The translations under genes and the position numbers were made by a program. Shown piece by piece: positions 18,706 to 28,968 of a stretch of DNA of 64,000 nucleotides. Under the pieces are notes generated by a model. That model worked only from the letters and a program-made list of their open reading frames with translations. It was not told the origin of the DNA and did not search any database. The stretch lies in assembly GCF_000765675.1 (NCBI RefSeq), contig NZ_JRPA02000002.1:105839-169838 (forward strand). Reading direction: 5' to 3'. The stretch comes from Helicobacter sp. MIT 05-5294 (GTDB lineage Bacteria > Campylobacterota > Campylobacteria > Campylobacterales > Helicobacteraceae). Numbering within the stretch: the stretch's first letter is position 1; each line of letters starts with the position of its first letter.

Positions 18706-21270
18706 TTAAGATTCCTTGCGTTTGGCAGCAAGTATGCCACTTTTAGGTCCGCTTTTGCCATGGCAATCTTTATATTTTTTGCCACTTCCACATGGGCAAG
18801 GTTCATTGCGCACGGGTTTTGCGCCGGAGTTTCCAAAAGTCGCGCCTTTGTTGGAATCGGATAATTTTTGTCGTGCGGCTTCTGCTTCTTTTTCATTTTC
18901 TTTATTGGCGGCTTTTAATTGCACTTTTTGAAGCATTTTGATTGCCGTGTATTTGATTTGTGCAGCAAGTTCTAAAAACAAATTATAACTTTCTTTTTTA
19001 TACTCTACAAGAGGGTCTTTTTGGTTGTATCCGCGCAATCCGATTCCTGTTTTAAGGTTATCCATTACATAAAGATGTTCGCGCCATAGGTTGTCTAGCG
19101 TCTGCAAATAAACAAGTTTTTCAATCTCACTTCGTGTTTTTGCGTCCAAAACTTGCATTTTTTCTTCATAATCACGAGATAAAATTTCCTCAATATAGCC
19201 TTCAAATTGGTTGTTTGCCTTGTAATATTCTTTTAAAGAATCCAAATTTAAAAGTGCGTTGAAGTCTTCTTGTGCTTGTGCGCAAAGCAATCCCAAATCA
19301 TCTTCTTCATTGAAAACTTCGCATTTTTGTAAAAGCATTGTAATGGCTTCTTGTCGGTTTTCTATAATTTTGTGCGCAATGTTGTGGTTTGGGTCTAGCA
19401 TTTCATCACGCACACGATAGATTGCTTTTCTTTGCTCATTGGCGACATCATCGTATTCAAGCAAATGCTTCCTTGCTTCAAAGTGCATACTTTCTACTTT
19501 CTTTTGTGCATTTTCTACTGAACGCGTTACGAGGTGTGATTCTATGTGTTCGCCCTCTTCAAGCCCTAATTTGTCCATAATGTTTTTAATTTTATCGCTT
19601 CCAAAAATACGCAACAAAGGGTCTTCAAGGCTTAAATAAAATTGACTTGTTCCGGGGTCGCCTTGTCGTCCGCTACGCCCTCTTAATTGGTTGTCAATCC
19701 TGCGCGATTCGTGCCGTTCTGTCCCGATGATATAAAGTCCTCCAAGTGAGCGCACTTCATTATCAATCTTAATATCTACCCCGCGTCCAGCCATATTTGT
19801 AGCAATCGTTACTGCGCCCTTTTTCCCAGCATCTTTGATGATTTCGGCTTCTTGTGCGTGGTGTTTGGCATTAAGCACAGAATGAGGAATCCTAGCTTTT
19901 TGTAGGAGTTCGTGGATTCTTTCGCTTTTTTCTATAGAGGCAGTTCCTACAAGAATCGGCTGTCCTTTTTGGTTTAGTTCTATGATTTTGGCAACTAATG
20001 CTTTAAACTTTTCTGCTTCTGTTTTGTAGATTAAGTCGTTTAAATCTTGACGCAGAATCGGCACATTGGTTGGAATAGAAACGACTTCAAGATTATAGAT
20101 TTGCAAAAACTCACTTGCCTCTGTTTGCGCTGTTCCAGTCATTCCCGCGAGTTTTTCATAAAGTCTAAAGTAGTTTTGATAAGTAATGTCAGCGAGTGTT
20201 TGGGATTCTTCTTTGATTTGCACCCCTTCTTTTGCTTCTAATGCTTGATGCAATCCCTCGCTAAAGCGTCTTCCTTCGCTTAATCGCCCGGTAAATTCAT
20301 CAACAATCACCACTTCTCCTTCGCGTACGACATAATCTTTGTCTTTTTTGAAAAGATTATTTGCTTTAAGGGCTTGGTCTAAATGGTGCGCTAAAATCGC
20401 GTTTTCAATGCTGTATAAATTATCCACGCCAAAGAGTTTTTCTGCCTCATTAACTCCCTCTTCGGTTAGGAGAATCGTGCGGTTTTTCTCATCTAAAGTA
20501 TAGTGTTTTTCTTCTTTTAGTTTGAGGGCTACGACATTGGCTGCTTTGTAATTGTCTAATGTGCGATTTGCAGGTCCTGAAATAATTAGCGGAGTGCGCG
20601 CCTCATCAATCAAAATAGAATCCACTTCATCTACGATAGCAAAATGATGATGTTTTTGCACTTTTTGGTTAAAATCATATTTCATATTATCGCGCAAATA
20701 GTCAAACCCAAATTCATTATTTGTGCCATAAACAATGTCGCTAGAGTATTGCTTTAATCTTTCATTATCATCGTAGTTGCCACTAACAATCACACCGACA
20801 GAATATCCTAAAAACTCATAGAGCGGACGCATAAGCTCCGCGTCTCTTTGGGCGAGATAGTCATTGACGGTTACGATATGCACACTTTTGCCAATCATTG
20901 CATTGAGGCAAACAGGAAGTGTTGCAACGAGGGTTTTCCCCTCGCCTGTTTTCATTTCAGCGATTTTTCCCTCGTGCAATACGATTCCACCGATGAGTTG
21001 AACATCAAAATGCCTTAGGTTTAGAATCCTTTTACTCGCTTCTCGCGTGATAGCAAAGGAATCATAAAGCACCTTATCAAGTTCTGCTTTAGCGTCTTTG
21101 GAGGTTTTGACTTGTTCTTTTAAGGAATTAAAAGCGTTTTTTAATTCTTCATCGCTTAACTTTTGGTAAGTTTCCTCTAACGCATTGATTTTGCGAATCT
21201 CTTTGAGATAATGTCCAATCAATCGGTCATTTTTGCTACTAAAAATTTTTTTTACAAGGGATAATATCAT
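18706..21270 (-). CDS. secA: Preprotein translocase ATPase SecA
   Basis: Motor ATPase of Sec protein export, 854 residues. Walker A is at 106-113 ([13 protein letters not shown] region), the [11 protein letters not shown] box follows further on, and [10 protein letters not shown] and [11 protein letters not shown] mark the second nucleotide-binding domain. The C-terminal SecB/zinc tail [14 protein letters not shown] is complete. A ribosome site is weak upstream of the ATG. lolC/E follows immediately. Divergent from hemE, with 138 nt between the two starts. Confidence 0.98.
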   Translation of the reverse strand: MILSLVKKIFSSKNDRLIGHYLKEIRKINALEETYQKLSDEELKNAFNSLKEQVKTSKDAKAELDKVLYDSFAITREASKRILNLRHFDVQLIGGIVLHEGKIAEMKTGEGKTLVATLPVCLNAMIGKSVHIVTVNDYLAQRDAELMRPLYEFLGYSVGVIVSGNYDDNERLKQYSSDIVYGTNNEFGFDYLRDNMKYDFNQKVQKHHHFAIVDEVDSILIDEARTPLIISGPANRTLDNYKAANVVALKLKEEKHYTLDEKNRTILLTEEGVNEAEKLFGVDNLYSIENAILAHHLDQALKANNLFKKDKDYVVREGEVVIVDEFTGRLSEGRRFSEGLHQALEAKEGVQIKEESQTLADITYQNYFRLYEKLAGMTGTAQTEASEFLQIYNLEVVSIPTNVPILRQDLNDLIYKTEAEKFKALVAKIIELNQKGQPILVGTASIEKSERIHELLQKARIPHSVLNAKHHAQEAEIIKDAGKKGAVTIATNMAGRGVDIKIDNEVRSLGGLYIIGTERHESRRIDNQLRGRSGRQGDPGTSQFYLSLEDPLLRIFGSDKIKNIMDKLGLEEGEHIESHLVTRSVENAQKKVESMHFEARKHLLEYDDVANEQRKAIYRVRDEMLDPNHNIAHKIIENRQEAITMLLQKCEVFNEEDDLGLLCAQAQEDFNALLNLDSLKEYYKANNQFEGYIEEILSRDYEEKMQVLDAKTRSEIEKLVYLQTLDNLWREHLYVMDNLKTGIGLRGYNQKDPLVEYKKESYNLFLELAAQIKYTAIKMLQKVQLKAANKENEKEAEAARQKLSDSNKGATFGNSGAKPVRNEPCPCGSGKKYKDCHGKSGPKSGILAAKRKES

Positions 21271-21408
21271 CTCTTAAGCCTTTCGTTTATTTGGGTGCTA
21301 TCAACAAATCTTTCTAACAAATACAATTAAAAAGTTTGGATTTTAGCATAAATGCTATATTACTTAGATAAAATACAAAGAAATATTTTGATACAAATAA
21401 GGATAGTG

Positions 21409-22422
21409 ATGATTTTCGTAGATGCGTGTTTCAAAAAACAAACCCCTTATACTCCGGTATGGTTTATGCGTCAAGCAGGACGCTATTTGAGTGAATACAA
21501 AGAAGTCCGAAAACTTGCAGGGGATTTTTTAAGTCTTTGTAAGAATCCAAAATTAGCAAGTGAAGTAACTTTGCAGCCTGTGGAGATTCTTAATGTAGAT
21601 GCGGCAATTTTGTTTAGTGATATTTTAGTTGTGCCACTTGAAATGGGAATGGATTTGGGATTCTTTGCGGGTGAAGGTCCTAAGTTTGCTGATACAATAG
21701 AATCGCAAAAGGATTTAAATAGACTACGCAATGATGCACATTTAAGGTTAAATTATGTTTATGATACGATTGCCCTAACGCGCCAAAATCTCGCAGAAGA
21801 TAAGGCGTTGATTGGGTTTTGTGGCGCACCTTGGACGCTTGCAACTTATATGATAGAGGGGCAGGGCAGTAAAACTTACGCGAAGTCTAAAAAGATTCTG
21901 TATTCTAACCCAAAACTTCTCCACGCATTGCTAGATAAAATCACGCACAATTTAAAATATTATTTGGAATCGCAAATTGAAGCCGGGGTTAATGCGGTAA
22001 TGGTGTTTGACTCTTGGGCGAGTGCGCTAGAAAAAAGCGCGTATTTGGAGTTTGGTTGGCAGTATTGCAAACAGATTGCAAGTTTTATAAAGCAAAAATA
22101 CCCTCATATTCCTGTGATTTTGTTTCCTAAAGGAATCTCTGGATATTTAGAAGAGATTGACGGGGAATTTGATGTTTTTGGTGTGGATTGGAGCACTCCT
22201 CTTGAAATTGCCAAAGCAAAACTTAGCCCTAAATACACGCTGCAAGGGAATCTTGAGCCTTGCAGAATCTACAATGAAGAATCTATGCTAGAGGGTGCGC
22301 GTCAGATTTTGGATTTGATGAAAAACACGCCACATATTTTTAATTTAGGGCATGGAATGCTTCCGGATTTGCCACGAGAAAATGCGATTAAACTTGTGGA
22401 ATTTATCCATAATTACCGATAG
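21409..22422 (+). CDS. hemE: Uroporphyrinogen decarboxylase
   Basis: Decarboxylates uroporphyrinogen III to coproporphyrinogen III in heme synthesis (cytosol). The protein has the N-terminal signature [15 protein letters not shown] and the central [16 protein letters not shown]. An in-frame ATG at 21352 exists, but the 21409 start has AAGGA at the right distance and gives the family-standard N-terminus (MIFVDACF, 337 residues), so I use it. Confidence 0.95.
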   Translation: MIFVDACFKKQTPYTPVWFMRQAGRYLSEYKEVRKLAGDFLSLCKNPKLASEVTLQPVEILNVDAAILFSDILVVPLEMGMDLGFFAGEGPKFADTIESQKDLNRLRNDAHLRLNYVYDTIALTRQNLAEDKALIGFCGAPWTLATYMIEGQGSKTYAKSKKILYSNPKLLHALLDKITHNLKYYLESQIEAGVNAVMVFDSWASALEKSAYLEFGWQYCKQIASFIKQKYPHIPVILFPKGISGYLEEIDGEFDVFGVDWSTPLEIAKAKLSPKYTLQGNLEPCRIYNEESMLEGARQILDLMKNTPHIFNLGHGMLPDLPRENAIKLVEFIHNYR

Positions 22423-22631
22423 TTGCATACACAGATTGTGAGGGCTGGGCGAGATTTAGCAAGGCAGAATCTGTTAGAATTGTATTTCTTTAGATTTTGG
22501 TTTTGGGGTGAGAAAGGGTGTTTTTGAGTAGATTTTAAACACTTTTTGGGATTTTTGCAGCTAAATTCTCCCCAAAAGCCCAAATTTGGCTTAAATTCAA
22601 AATTTTTATTTACCCCATTAAGAGAAAAATA

Positions 22632-22637
22632 TATAAT
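22632..22637 (+). promoter_or_regulatory. -10 element of cstA
   Basis: TATAAT within AAATATATAATTAATC, 36 nt upstream of the cstA ATG, in a 250-nt gap after hemE. No -35 is seen. Confidence 0.5.
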
Positions 22638-22672
22638 TAATCACCCTTAAAAACTTCAAAGGAGAAATTAGA

Positions 22673-24787
22673 ATGAATGTAATTGGTATGGCAGTTTGGG
22701 CTGTGATAGCTCTAATTGGCGCATGGTGTTTTGGTGTATTGGCTTTACATCAAGGTGAGCAAATTTCCGCAGTGTGGATTGTTGTAGCCGCAGTATGTAT
22801 TTATATGATTGGTTATAGATTCTACTCTAAATACATTGCAGAAAAAGTGTTGGGATTAGACGATAATCGCGCTACTCCTGCTTTGACAATGAATGATGGG
22901 CGGGATTTTTGTCCTACAAATAAAATCGTGCTTTTTGGACATCACTTCGCGGCAATCGCAGGCGCAGGTCCGCTTGTAGGTCCGATTTTGGCAGCTCAAA
23001 TGGGCTATTTGCCAAGTATGATTTGGATTGTTGTGGGGGTTGTGCTTGCTGGAGCGGTGCATGATTTCACGGTTTTGTTTGTTTCTATGCGTAGAAATGG
23101 TAAGTCTTTGGGCGAAATCATTAAATTAGAGTTAGGCAAAGGTGTTGGAAGTATTGCAATGATTGGTATTTTAGGCATTATGATGTTGATTATTGCAATT
23201 CTAGCACTTGTTGTTGTAAATGCTCTTGCAGAATCTCCTTGGGGATTATTTACGATTGCAATGACGATTCCAATTGCGATTTATATGGGAATCCATATGA
23301 GATTTTTGCGTCCGGGCAAAATCGGTGAAGCAAGTATTATTGGATTTGTTTTGTTGATTCTTGCATTATTTTATGGGCAAGAAGTCGCTGCAAATCCTAC
23401 ATTAGCGGCTATCTTTACACTAAGCCCCATTACCCTAACTTATATTATGATTGGTTATGGTTTTGTTGCTGCGATTCTACCTGTTTGGTTTCTCTTGGCT
23501 CCTCGTGATTATCTAAGCACATTCCTTAAAATCGGTGTTATTGTTTTGATGGCAGCTGGGATTTTGATTGTCGCTCCAGATATTCAATTTCCGAGTGTTA
23601 CGAAATTTATTGATGGCACAGGACCTGTCTTTAGTGGGCAGTTATTTCCTTTCTTGTTTATTACTATTGCTTGTGGGGCGATTAGTGGATTCCACGCACT
23701 TATTTCAAGTGGGACAACTCCAAAAATGCTAGAAAAAGAATCCCACGCTAGAATGGTTGGTTATGGTTCAATGGTAATGGAATCTGCAGTTGCTGTTATG
23801 GCTTTGATTGCTGCGTGTATTTTAACTCCGGGATTGTATTTCTCTATCAATGTCGCTCCTGCAGGACTTGGGACAACAGGAATCACCGATGTAGCACAAG
23901 CTGCAGCAGTCGCGGCGCAAACCATTAATAGTTTTGGATTCGTTATTACGCCTGAAGAAATTTTAAATATGGCAAATAACATCGGAGAAAATAGCATTTT
24001 AAGCCGAACAGGTGGTGCGCCAACTTTCGCGATTGGATTAGCGACAATTATTTCTGAAGTGCCAATTTTCAATCAAGGTTCTACCGCATTTTGGTATCAC
24101 TTTGCGATTTTGTTTGAAGCACTTTTTATTCTTACTGCAGTAGATGCGGGGACAAGAGCGGGACGCTTTATGGTTCAAGATGTTTTAGGTAATGTTTATG
24201 CTCCGATTGGAAACATTCAGTCTATGTTTTGGGGGGTTGTGGCGACATTGATTTGTGTTGCAGGTTGGGGTTATATTCTTTATCAAGGAATCACAGACCC
24301 ACAAGGTGGCGTGAAATCCCTTTGGACGCTTTTTGGAGTTTCCAATCAAATGCTCGCAGGTATGGCGTTGTTGCTTGTGATTGCAGTGCTTTTCAAAATG
24401 GGCAAAGCAAAACAAGCGTGGGTGGTTATTTTACCCGCTGCTTGGGTTTTAATCACTACACTTTATGCAGGAATCCTAAAACTTCTTCCGGCGAATGGCG
24501 AAAGAGTGCATGACGCAGTAAGCCATATCGCGCTTTGGCAAATCAATAGCGCAAAGGCAGCGGCTGCGACAGATCCGGCTTTGGCAGAAAGATTTGCAAC
24601 GATTGCGACAAACAATTTGATTAATGCAGGACTTTGCGCATTCTTTATGTTTGTTACTTGTTTGATTTTGATTCAAACGATTCGTATTTGTATTCAATGC
24701 ACAAAGGGAGAGGTTGATATTCCTCTTGCAGAATCTCCTTACCAAGAGGCTAGTCAATATGAAGGAAAAGTTGCCGCACACGGATAA
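22673..24787 (+). CDS. cstA: Carbon starvation protein CstA (peptide/pyruvate transporter family)
   Basis: Polytopic inner-membrane transporter of 704 residues, the normal CstA length, with around 16-18 hydrophobic segments starting at residue 4. Family blocks include GHHFAAIAGAGPLVGPILAA and GFHALISSGTTPKMLEKES. In Campylobacter CstA takes up peptides; the E. coli relatives take up peptides or pyruvate. The ATG follows GGAGAAATTAGA. ybdD overlaps its 3' end by 29 nt, the classic cstA-ybdD arrangement. Confidence 0.95.
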   Translation: MNVIGMAVWAVIALIGAWCFGVLALHQGEQISAVWIVVAAVCIYMIGYRFYSKYIAEKVLGLDDNRATPALTMNDGRDFCPTNKIVLFGHHFAAIAGAGPLVGPILAAQMGYLPSMIWIVVGVVLAGAVHDFTVLFVSMRRNGKSLGEIIKLELGKGVGSIAMIGILGIMMLIIAILALVVVNALAESPWGLFTIAMTIPIAIYMGIHMRFLRPGKIGEASIIGFVLLILALFYGQEVAANPTLAAIFTLSPITLTYIMIGYGFVAAILPVWFLLAPRDYLSTFLKIGVIVLMAAGILIVAPDIQFPSVTKFIDGTGPVFSGQLFPFLFITIACGAISGFHALISSGTTPKMLEKESHARMVGYGSMVMESAVAVMALIAACILTPGLYFSINVAPAGLGTTGITDVAQAAAVAAQTINSFGFVITPEEILNMANNIGENSILSRTGGAPTFAIGLATIISEVPIFNQGSTAFWYHFAILFEALFILTAVDAGTRAGRFMVQDVLGNVYAPIGNIQSMFWGVVATLICVAGWGYILYQGITDPQGGVKSLWTLFGVSNQMLAGMALLLVIAVLFKMGKAKQAWVVILPAAWVLITTLYAGILKLLPANGERVHDAVSHIALWQINSAKAAAATDPALAERFATIATNNLINAGLCAFFMFVTCLILIQTIRICIQCTKGEVDIPLAESPYQEASQYEGKVAAHG

Positions 24788-25022
24788 GGAACAAAAAAGT
24801 TTTAAAAGCAAAATTGTTTGGTTAGAGGCTTTGGCTTCTAACCTTGTCCAAATTTATCGTCGCTCCGATAGGTTTTTTCATCTGCTTGTAGGAATGCCGA
24901 GTTATGACAAATATGTAGAGCATATGAGGCAAAATCACCCCGATAAGATTCCAAAATCTCAACGGGAGTTTTTCAAAGAGGCAATGGAAGCCAAATATGG
25001 GGCGGGAAGAAATAAGTGCTGA
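24759..25022 (+). CDS. YbdD/YjiX family small protein (CstA partner)
   Basis: Protein of 87 residues in the DUF466 (YbdD/YjiX) family, a short soluble partner always found behind CstA-type transporters. The core MPSYDKYVEHMRQNHP and the ending EAMEAKYGAGRNKC are typical. A longer in-frame start exists at 24714, but the 24759 ATG has an AGAGG site and fits the family N-terminus. It overlaps cstA by 29 nt in another frame. Confidence 0.88.
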   Translation: MKEKLPHTDKEQKSFKSKIVWLEALASNLVQIYRRSDRFFHLLVGMPSYDKYVEHMRQNHPDKIPKSQREFFKEAMEAKYGAGRNKC

Positions 25023-25153
25023 TAGCTAAAGCCATAAGGTTTATGGATACAAGATTTCAGCATTCACTCCTGAACTTAAGAATCTATCGCCAATTCCGCT
25101 TTACAACCAAAAGATTTATGGAGTAGTATTGTAAGGATTTCATATAATTTTTG

Positions 25154-25345
25154 CAATGACGACTTAACTATGCCTTTTGTTGTTACGAGGAGCGAACGAA
25201 GTGAGAGACGCGGCAATCCATAATTTGAAATCAAAGAATATTCTACAATGACGAGATTCTGTATTATAGATTTGCGCTGAAGTGGGTGAAATTTGTTTCA
25301 CAAATTGCACGCCACGAGATTCTAGCGAATCTCTCGCAATGACGA
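25154..25345. repeat. Degenerate intergenic repeat, CAATGACGA units about 92 nt apart
   Basis: The gap 25023-25538 has no gene. CAATGACGA begins at 25154, 25246 and 25337 (spacing 92 and 91 nt). Between them are blocks such as ACGAGGAGCGAACGAAGTGA and CACGAGATTCTAGCGAATCTC that resemble the dispersed CATTGCGAGGAGCG-type repeats known from many AT-rich genomes. Short related scraps occur near 35805 and 61660. Confidence 0.5.
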
Positions 25346-25538
25346 ACAATGGTTATTTAGCTATGTCTTGCGCATTTTGTTTGTCTCTTGTAATGTTGCA
25401 ATGGCAATTTATTTTTTAAGCCTTCTATTTATTTGCAAATGTGGAATCTTATTTTAGTTTTATTTTATGATTCTACTTAAAAGGCAAAAGTGGAATGATA
25501 AATGCTTTTTAATATTTAAAATTTTAAAAGGAGTTTTT

Positions 25539-26108
25539 ATGCTATCTTCAGTAAATCCCTATGGAATGGGGAAAATTTATCCAAATTCACAAATCAATCT
25601 TCAGCCAACGCAAGGGGTGCAAGATACAATTAATGCGGAATCTCAAGCCGTGCAAGAAGCGCAAGAGTTGCCTAATTTATCGCAAACAGCTTTAGAGATT
25701 CGCAAGTTTAGCGATGGAGTTAAAGGCGCAAATGAAATGGTAGGCGCAATGCAGATTGCCGATATTACATTAAGCGGATTGGGTAATCAAATCAAAAGTA
25801 GCGGTGAAGATTTAGCGCAATTAGATAATACCGCCAAAGCAGCTCAATTCAAAGGAGAAGCACTTTTTGGCAAAGAATTAAGCTTAAGTCTAGCTGGAGA
25901 GAATGTGTCGGTTTCTCTTCCATTGCCAAGCCAAATGGAGGGTTCTATCAGTGAAAATCTAACCAATAAACATAATGAGATTATGGAAAAAATGGGAAAA
26001 ATCAGTGAGTTAATAGAAAAAGCAAGTCAGCCTCTCAATGCGCCTTCCAATCAAGATTTTGATTTTGAAAACTTTGACCCAAGTTCCTTTAAGGGTTTGT
26101 TTGGATAG
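25539..26108 (+). CDS. Hypothetical helical protein, possibly flagellum-associated
   Basis: Protein of 189 residues without a signal peptide. The segment ALEIRKFSDGVKGANEMVGAMQIADITLSGLGNQIKS (given here only as its end points, about residues 52-92) has the heptad pattern and the MQIAD-type motif of flagellin-like axial proteins, which suggested the call. The C-terminus ends in the aromatic DFENFDPSSFKGLFG. A good AAAGGAG site lies before the ATG at 25539; a longer start at 25467 has no site. A possible counterpart is the H. pylori secreted motility-linked protein HP1192, but that is a memory-based guess. Confidence 0.45.
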   Translation: MLSSVNPYGMGKIYPNSQINLQPTQGVQDTINAESQAVQEAQELPNLSQTALEIRKFSDGVKGANEMVGAMQIADITLSGLGNQIKSSGEDLAQLDNTAKAAQFKGEALFGKELSLSLAGENVSVSLPLPSQMEGSISENLTNKHNEIMEKMGKISELIEKASQPLNAPSNQDFDFENFDPSSFKGLFG

Positions 26109-26160
26109 TTTGACGAAGTCGCAAATACTGCGACTTCTTAGAGAATCTTAGAATAAAATC

Positions 26161-27267
26161 TTAGTGTCCGCCGTTATTTCTATCAGAAATTTTTTCTGCC
26201 AAAAGTTTATCCAAAACATCAACGACTTTATCTGAAGCTGCTTCACCTGCATCAAATAGAGATAAAATCTCTTCGTCTCCCTCTAAGCCTTTGACTTTGA
26301 AAATATCTAGTGCATTTCTGAAAGATTCATGCACATCGCCATGTGGGGATTCCAAATTTCCATAACTTGGCAATCGGCTAAACATTTCTTTGCCATTTCC
26401 TGTTTCATACCATTTTCCAAGTCTGCAATCATGGTGATTTGCTAGTTGCACTTCTCTGTTATCATTGACAACCGCGCTGTAACTATTCATTTTAAACAAC
26501 AAATGGTCTAGCTTGACAAGTCCGATGAATGTTGTATCCAAGACATTCGCGGAGTTTTGTCGCACATCCATAGAAGCTTCTCCTACTTGAATGAATTTTG
26601 AAACTTCGCCATTGACATGATCCATTTCATCGACAATTTCTTCTGTGGAAGTTTGTACTTCAGAGAAGTTTTGGCGCAAGACTTGAATATTCATTTCAAT
26701 CTCTTTTGTGGCTTTTTGGGCGCGTTCAGCAAGTTTTCGCACTTCATCGGCAACAACTGCAAATCCGCGTCCATGCTCTCCAGCTCTCGCAGCTTCAATA
26801 GCGGCATTTAAGGCGAGTAGGTTGGTTTGGTCGCTAACATCGGTGATAAGATTGATTACATTGGTAATAGAATCAAGGTCTTGATAAACTTGCCCAATCA
26901 TTGTTTGGAAGCTATTAAGTCTTTCTGTTACGCTAGAAACGCTACTTGTAATGGCTTCTTCAAGGATTTTGGTTTGCTTTACATTTTCTGTTGAAGTTTT
27001 TTTTGCTTCTTGGAGCAATTCAACCGATGAGGCAAAGTTATCTTGTAGAATCTTCAAATGTTTAGAAGATGAGTTTGTAACAATATTTAAGATTCTAATA
27101 AACATTTTAATGCGCTTTTCGTCTGCATTAAATTTCGTAAGAACCGCCGCATTTTCCTCTTTGTTTTCACTGCATTTACGCAAAGCATTTTCAAGCTGTT
27201 CAATTTTTGCATGTAATGCCTTGTTTTCTGCCAACAACTCTTGCTCTCTTTTGGAATTGCCAAACAT
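26161..27267 (-). CDS. Soluble methyl-accepting chemoreceptor with CZB domain (TlpD-like)
   Basis: Cytoplasmic chemoreceptor of 368 residues with no membrane segment. An N-terminal coiled coil (about 8-45) leads to the signalling hairpin [20 protein letters not shown] near residue 155. The C-terminal chemoreceptor zinc-binding (CZB) domain shows [11 protein letters not shown] and [10 protein letters not shown], the His/Cys ligands expected. The layout is that of H. pylori TlpD, which senses oxidants and energy state, although TlpD is longer. No C-terminal CheR/CheB pentapeptide. Single-gene unit, minus strand. Confidence 0.9.
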   Translation of the reverse strand: MFGNSKREQELLAENKALHAKIEQLENALRKCSENKEENAAVLTKFNADEKRIKMFIRILNIVTNSSSKHLKILQDNFASSVELLQEAKKTSTENVKQTKILEEAITSSVSSVTERLNSFQTMIGQVYQDLDSITNVINLITDVSDQTNLLALNAAIEAARAGEHGRGFAVVADEVRKLAERAQKATKEIEMNIQVLRQNFSEVQTSTEEIVDEMDHVNGEVSKFIQVGEASMDVRQNSANVLDTTFIGLVKLDHLLFKMNSYSAVVNDNREVQLANHHDCRLGKWYETGNGKEMFSRLPSYGNLESPHGDVHESFRNALDIFKVKGLEGDEEILSLFDAGEAASDKVVDVLDKLLAEKISDRNNGGH

Positions 27268-27341
27268 TAAACTCCCCTTTTTGTGAAATTGAAATAATGA
27301 AAACTCATTCTATCTAAAAAACTTTAATAGAATCCTTATAA

Positions 27342-27959
27342 TTATAGAAATTTAACGATTTCTTCTTTGGGATTCCGAGATTTTTTTGGAATCTGATTCT
27401 GCATTTTTTCTCCAATCACAAGAAGAATCGCAGTGCGTTCTTTGTGGATGTTGAGATTCAAATATGTGTCAAGTTTGTTAGAATCAAACCCGCCAATAAT
27501 GCAAGAACCAAGCCCTAATGCGCTTACAGCATTCGCGAGATTGCCCAATGCCAAAAAGACTTGTTCTCTTGCATAATGCAACTTTTGCTCTTCGTCCATC
27601 GCGTCAATAAAGGGCTTATAAAGCGTGATGCGTTGGTTGATTTCCTCTTGTGGCATATTTCGTGCTTTTAGTTTATCTATGAAATATTCCCCAAAATCTA
27701 GCCGCGCAGTGAGGATTAGAATCACTCCGCAGTTTGCAACATGGTTTTGGTTGTTTGCGATTTTAGAAATTTCTAGCTTTTTTGCTTTGTCTTCCACCAC
27801 ATAAAACCTCCAAGGCTCTAAGCCAAGCGAACTAGGCGATAGTCTCCCGGCTTCTAAAATATAGTCTAGGGATTCTTTTGGGATTGGAGAATCCTTAAAT
27901 TCCCGACAAGAATAACGCTCTTGGAGGATTTGCTGAAAAGCTTGTTTTGTAGATTCCAT
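27342..27959 (-). CDS. NAD(P)H-dependent nitroreductase (RdxA/FrxA-like family)
   Basis: FMN-binding nitroreductase of 205 residues. The block GRLSPSSLGLEPWRFYVVED near residue 35 and the C-terminal ALGLGSCIIGGFD are typical. It is intermediate in sequence feel between H. pylori RdxA and FrxA, which reduce metronidazole; which role it plays is not readable. A longer in-frame start (28025) lies inside the upstream gene; the 27959 ATG has AAGGA and is preferred. It sits 19 nt behind the PP-loop gene. Confidence 0.88.
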   Translation of the reverse strand: MESTKQAFQQILQERYSCREFKDSPIPKESLDYILEAGRLSPSSLGLEPWRFYVVEDKAKKLEISKIANNQNHVANCGVILILTARLDFGEYFIDKLKARNMPQEEINQRITLYKPFIDAMDEEQKLHYAREQVFLALGNLANAVSALGLGSCIIGGFDSNKLDTYLNLNIHKERTAILLVIGEKMQNQIPKKSRNPKEEIVKFL

Positions 27960-27978
27960 AGGTTTCCTTTCTGTAAAT

Positions 27979-28968
27979 TTATTGGAGTAAAAATTTCTGT
28001 GCTTTTTCTTTGCTTTCAAATGCAAAAGATTCTATTTCTTTGCCTTCAAAGCACACTTTATAGGGCTTGTTCGGCTGTGTTTTGCCATAAAGTAGCGTGA
28101 GCGAGATTGCGAGATTTTTATCTTCTAAACTCGCGTTGCTCTCTACAAGCCCCAAAGGTCCGATACAATCTAGCAATTCAATCGGCGACATTTTAGGGTG
28201 TGGGAAATTTAGCTTTTGATTCTCTTCTTCGTTTCTAGCGATGACGCAACGCGCACCATTAGGCAGAATCATATAGCGTCCAAATTTGACTAATTCCATA
28301 TCTTCAAACACAATCTCGCGATGGCTTTGCAGGTCTTTGAGTTTGTTGGCGATAGAAGTTTCTGTTAGCAAACAACCTCCGCCGGGACGCTCGTAGTATT
28401 CAATTCCGTATTGTTGGACTAATTCTAGTTGGCGATTCCGTCCTCTCCCGCTAATATCAAGTAGTTTTTCTCTAGGAATCCAACCTCTTTGCTCTGGAAT
28501 CGTAGGAGGGAGGAGCTTAGCAGAGAGTGGGCGCACGATAAGTCCCGCACTCCCGCTTTGTTTTTCTGTGGAGAGTTTTTCTACTTGCCCTAAAGCCTCT
28601 GCGCGTTGGCTTTTGGGACGCTGTCCTAAAACTTCTCCGCTAATGACAAAATTAGCTTGTTTGGATTCTAAAAGCTTCAGTGCGTGGGCAAACATATTGC
28701 CATGACAATCAATGCAAGGATTGAAATATTTGCCATAGCCAAATTTGGGTTGGAATAAGATTTCATCAAAAAATTGTCGGCGAATGTCTATGATTTCTAA
28801 TTCCGTCCCAACTTGATTGAGCCTTTGACGCAAGATTTCGCTTTTGTCGCTTTTGCTTCCAAAGCCGATATTAAAATGCAAAGCCAAAACTTCAATGCCT
28901 AAATCTTGAATGATTTTGATTGCAAGTAAGCTATCTAATCCGCCGCTAAAAAGTGCTAACGCTTTCAT
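27979..28968 (-). CDS. PP-loop ATPase, MnmA/ThiI-like
   Basis: ATP pyrophosphatase (PP-loop) protein of 329 residues. The PP-loop SGGLDSLLA is at 8-16, and a CIDCHG pair near residue 79 may bind metal or act in sulfur transfer. Helicobacter and Campylobacter carry such a protein of unknown substrate, related to tRNA thiolation enzymes. The C-terminal third is a separate domain (FAFESKEKAQKFLLQ). It overlaps dnaG by 23 nt and is followed by the nitroreductase, so dnaG, this gene and the nitroreductase form one unit. tRNA modification is an inference. Confidence 0.75.
   Translation of the reverse strand: MKALALFSGGLDSLLAIKIIQDLGIEVLALHFNIGFGSKSDKSEILRQRLNQVGTELEIIDIRRQFFDEILFQPKFGYGKYFNPCIDCHGNMFAHALKLLESKQANFVISGEVLGQRPKSQRAEALGQVEKLSTEKQSGSAGLIVRPLSAKLLPPTIPEQRGWIPREKLLDISGRGRNRQLELVQQYGIEYYERPGGGCLLTETSIANKLKDLQSHREIVFEDMELVKFGRYMILPNGARCVIARNEEENQKLNFPHPKMSPIELLDCIGPLGLVESNASLEDKNLAISLTLLYGKTQPNKPYKVCFEGKEIESFAFESKEKAQKFLLQ

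Noticed and set aside
25478..25501. Possible sigma-28 flagellar promoter (TAAA-N15-GATAA) before 25539
   Set aside because: The spacing is 3 nt shorter than the TAAA-N15-GCCGATAA consensus, and the GCC part is missing.
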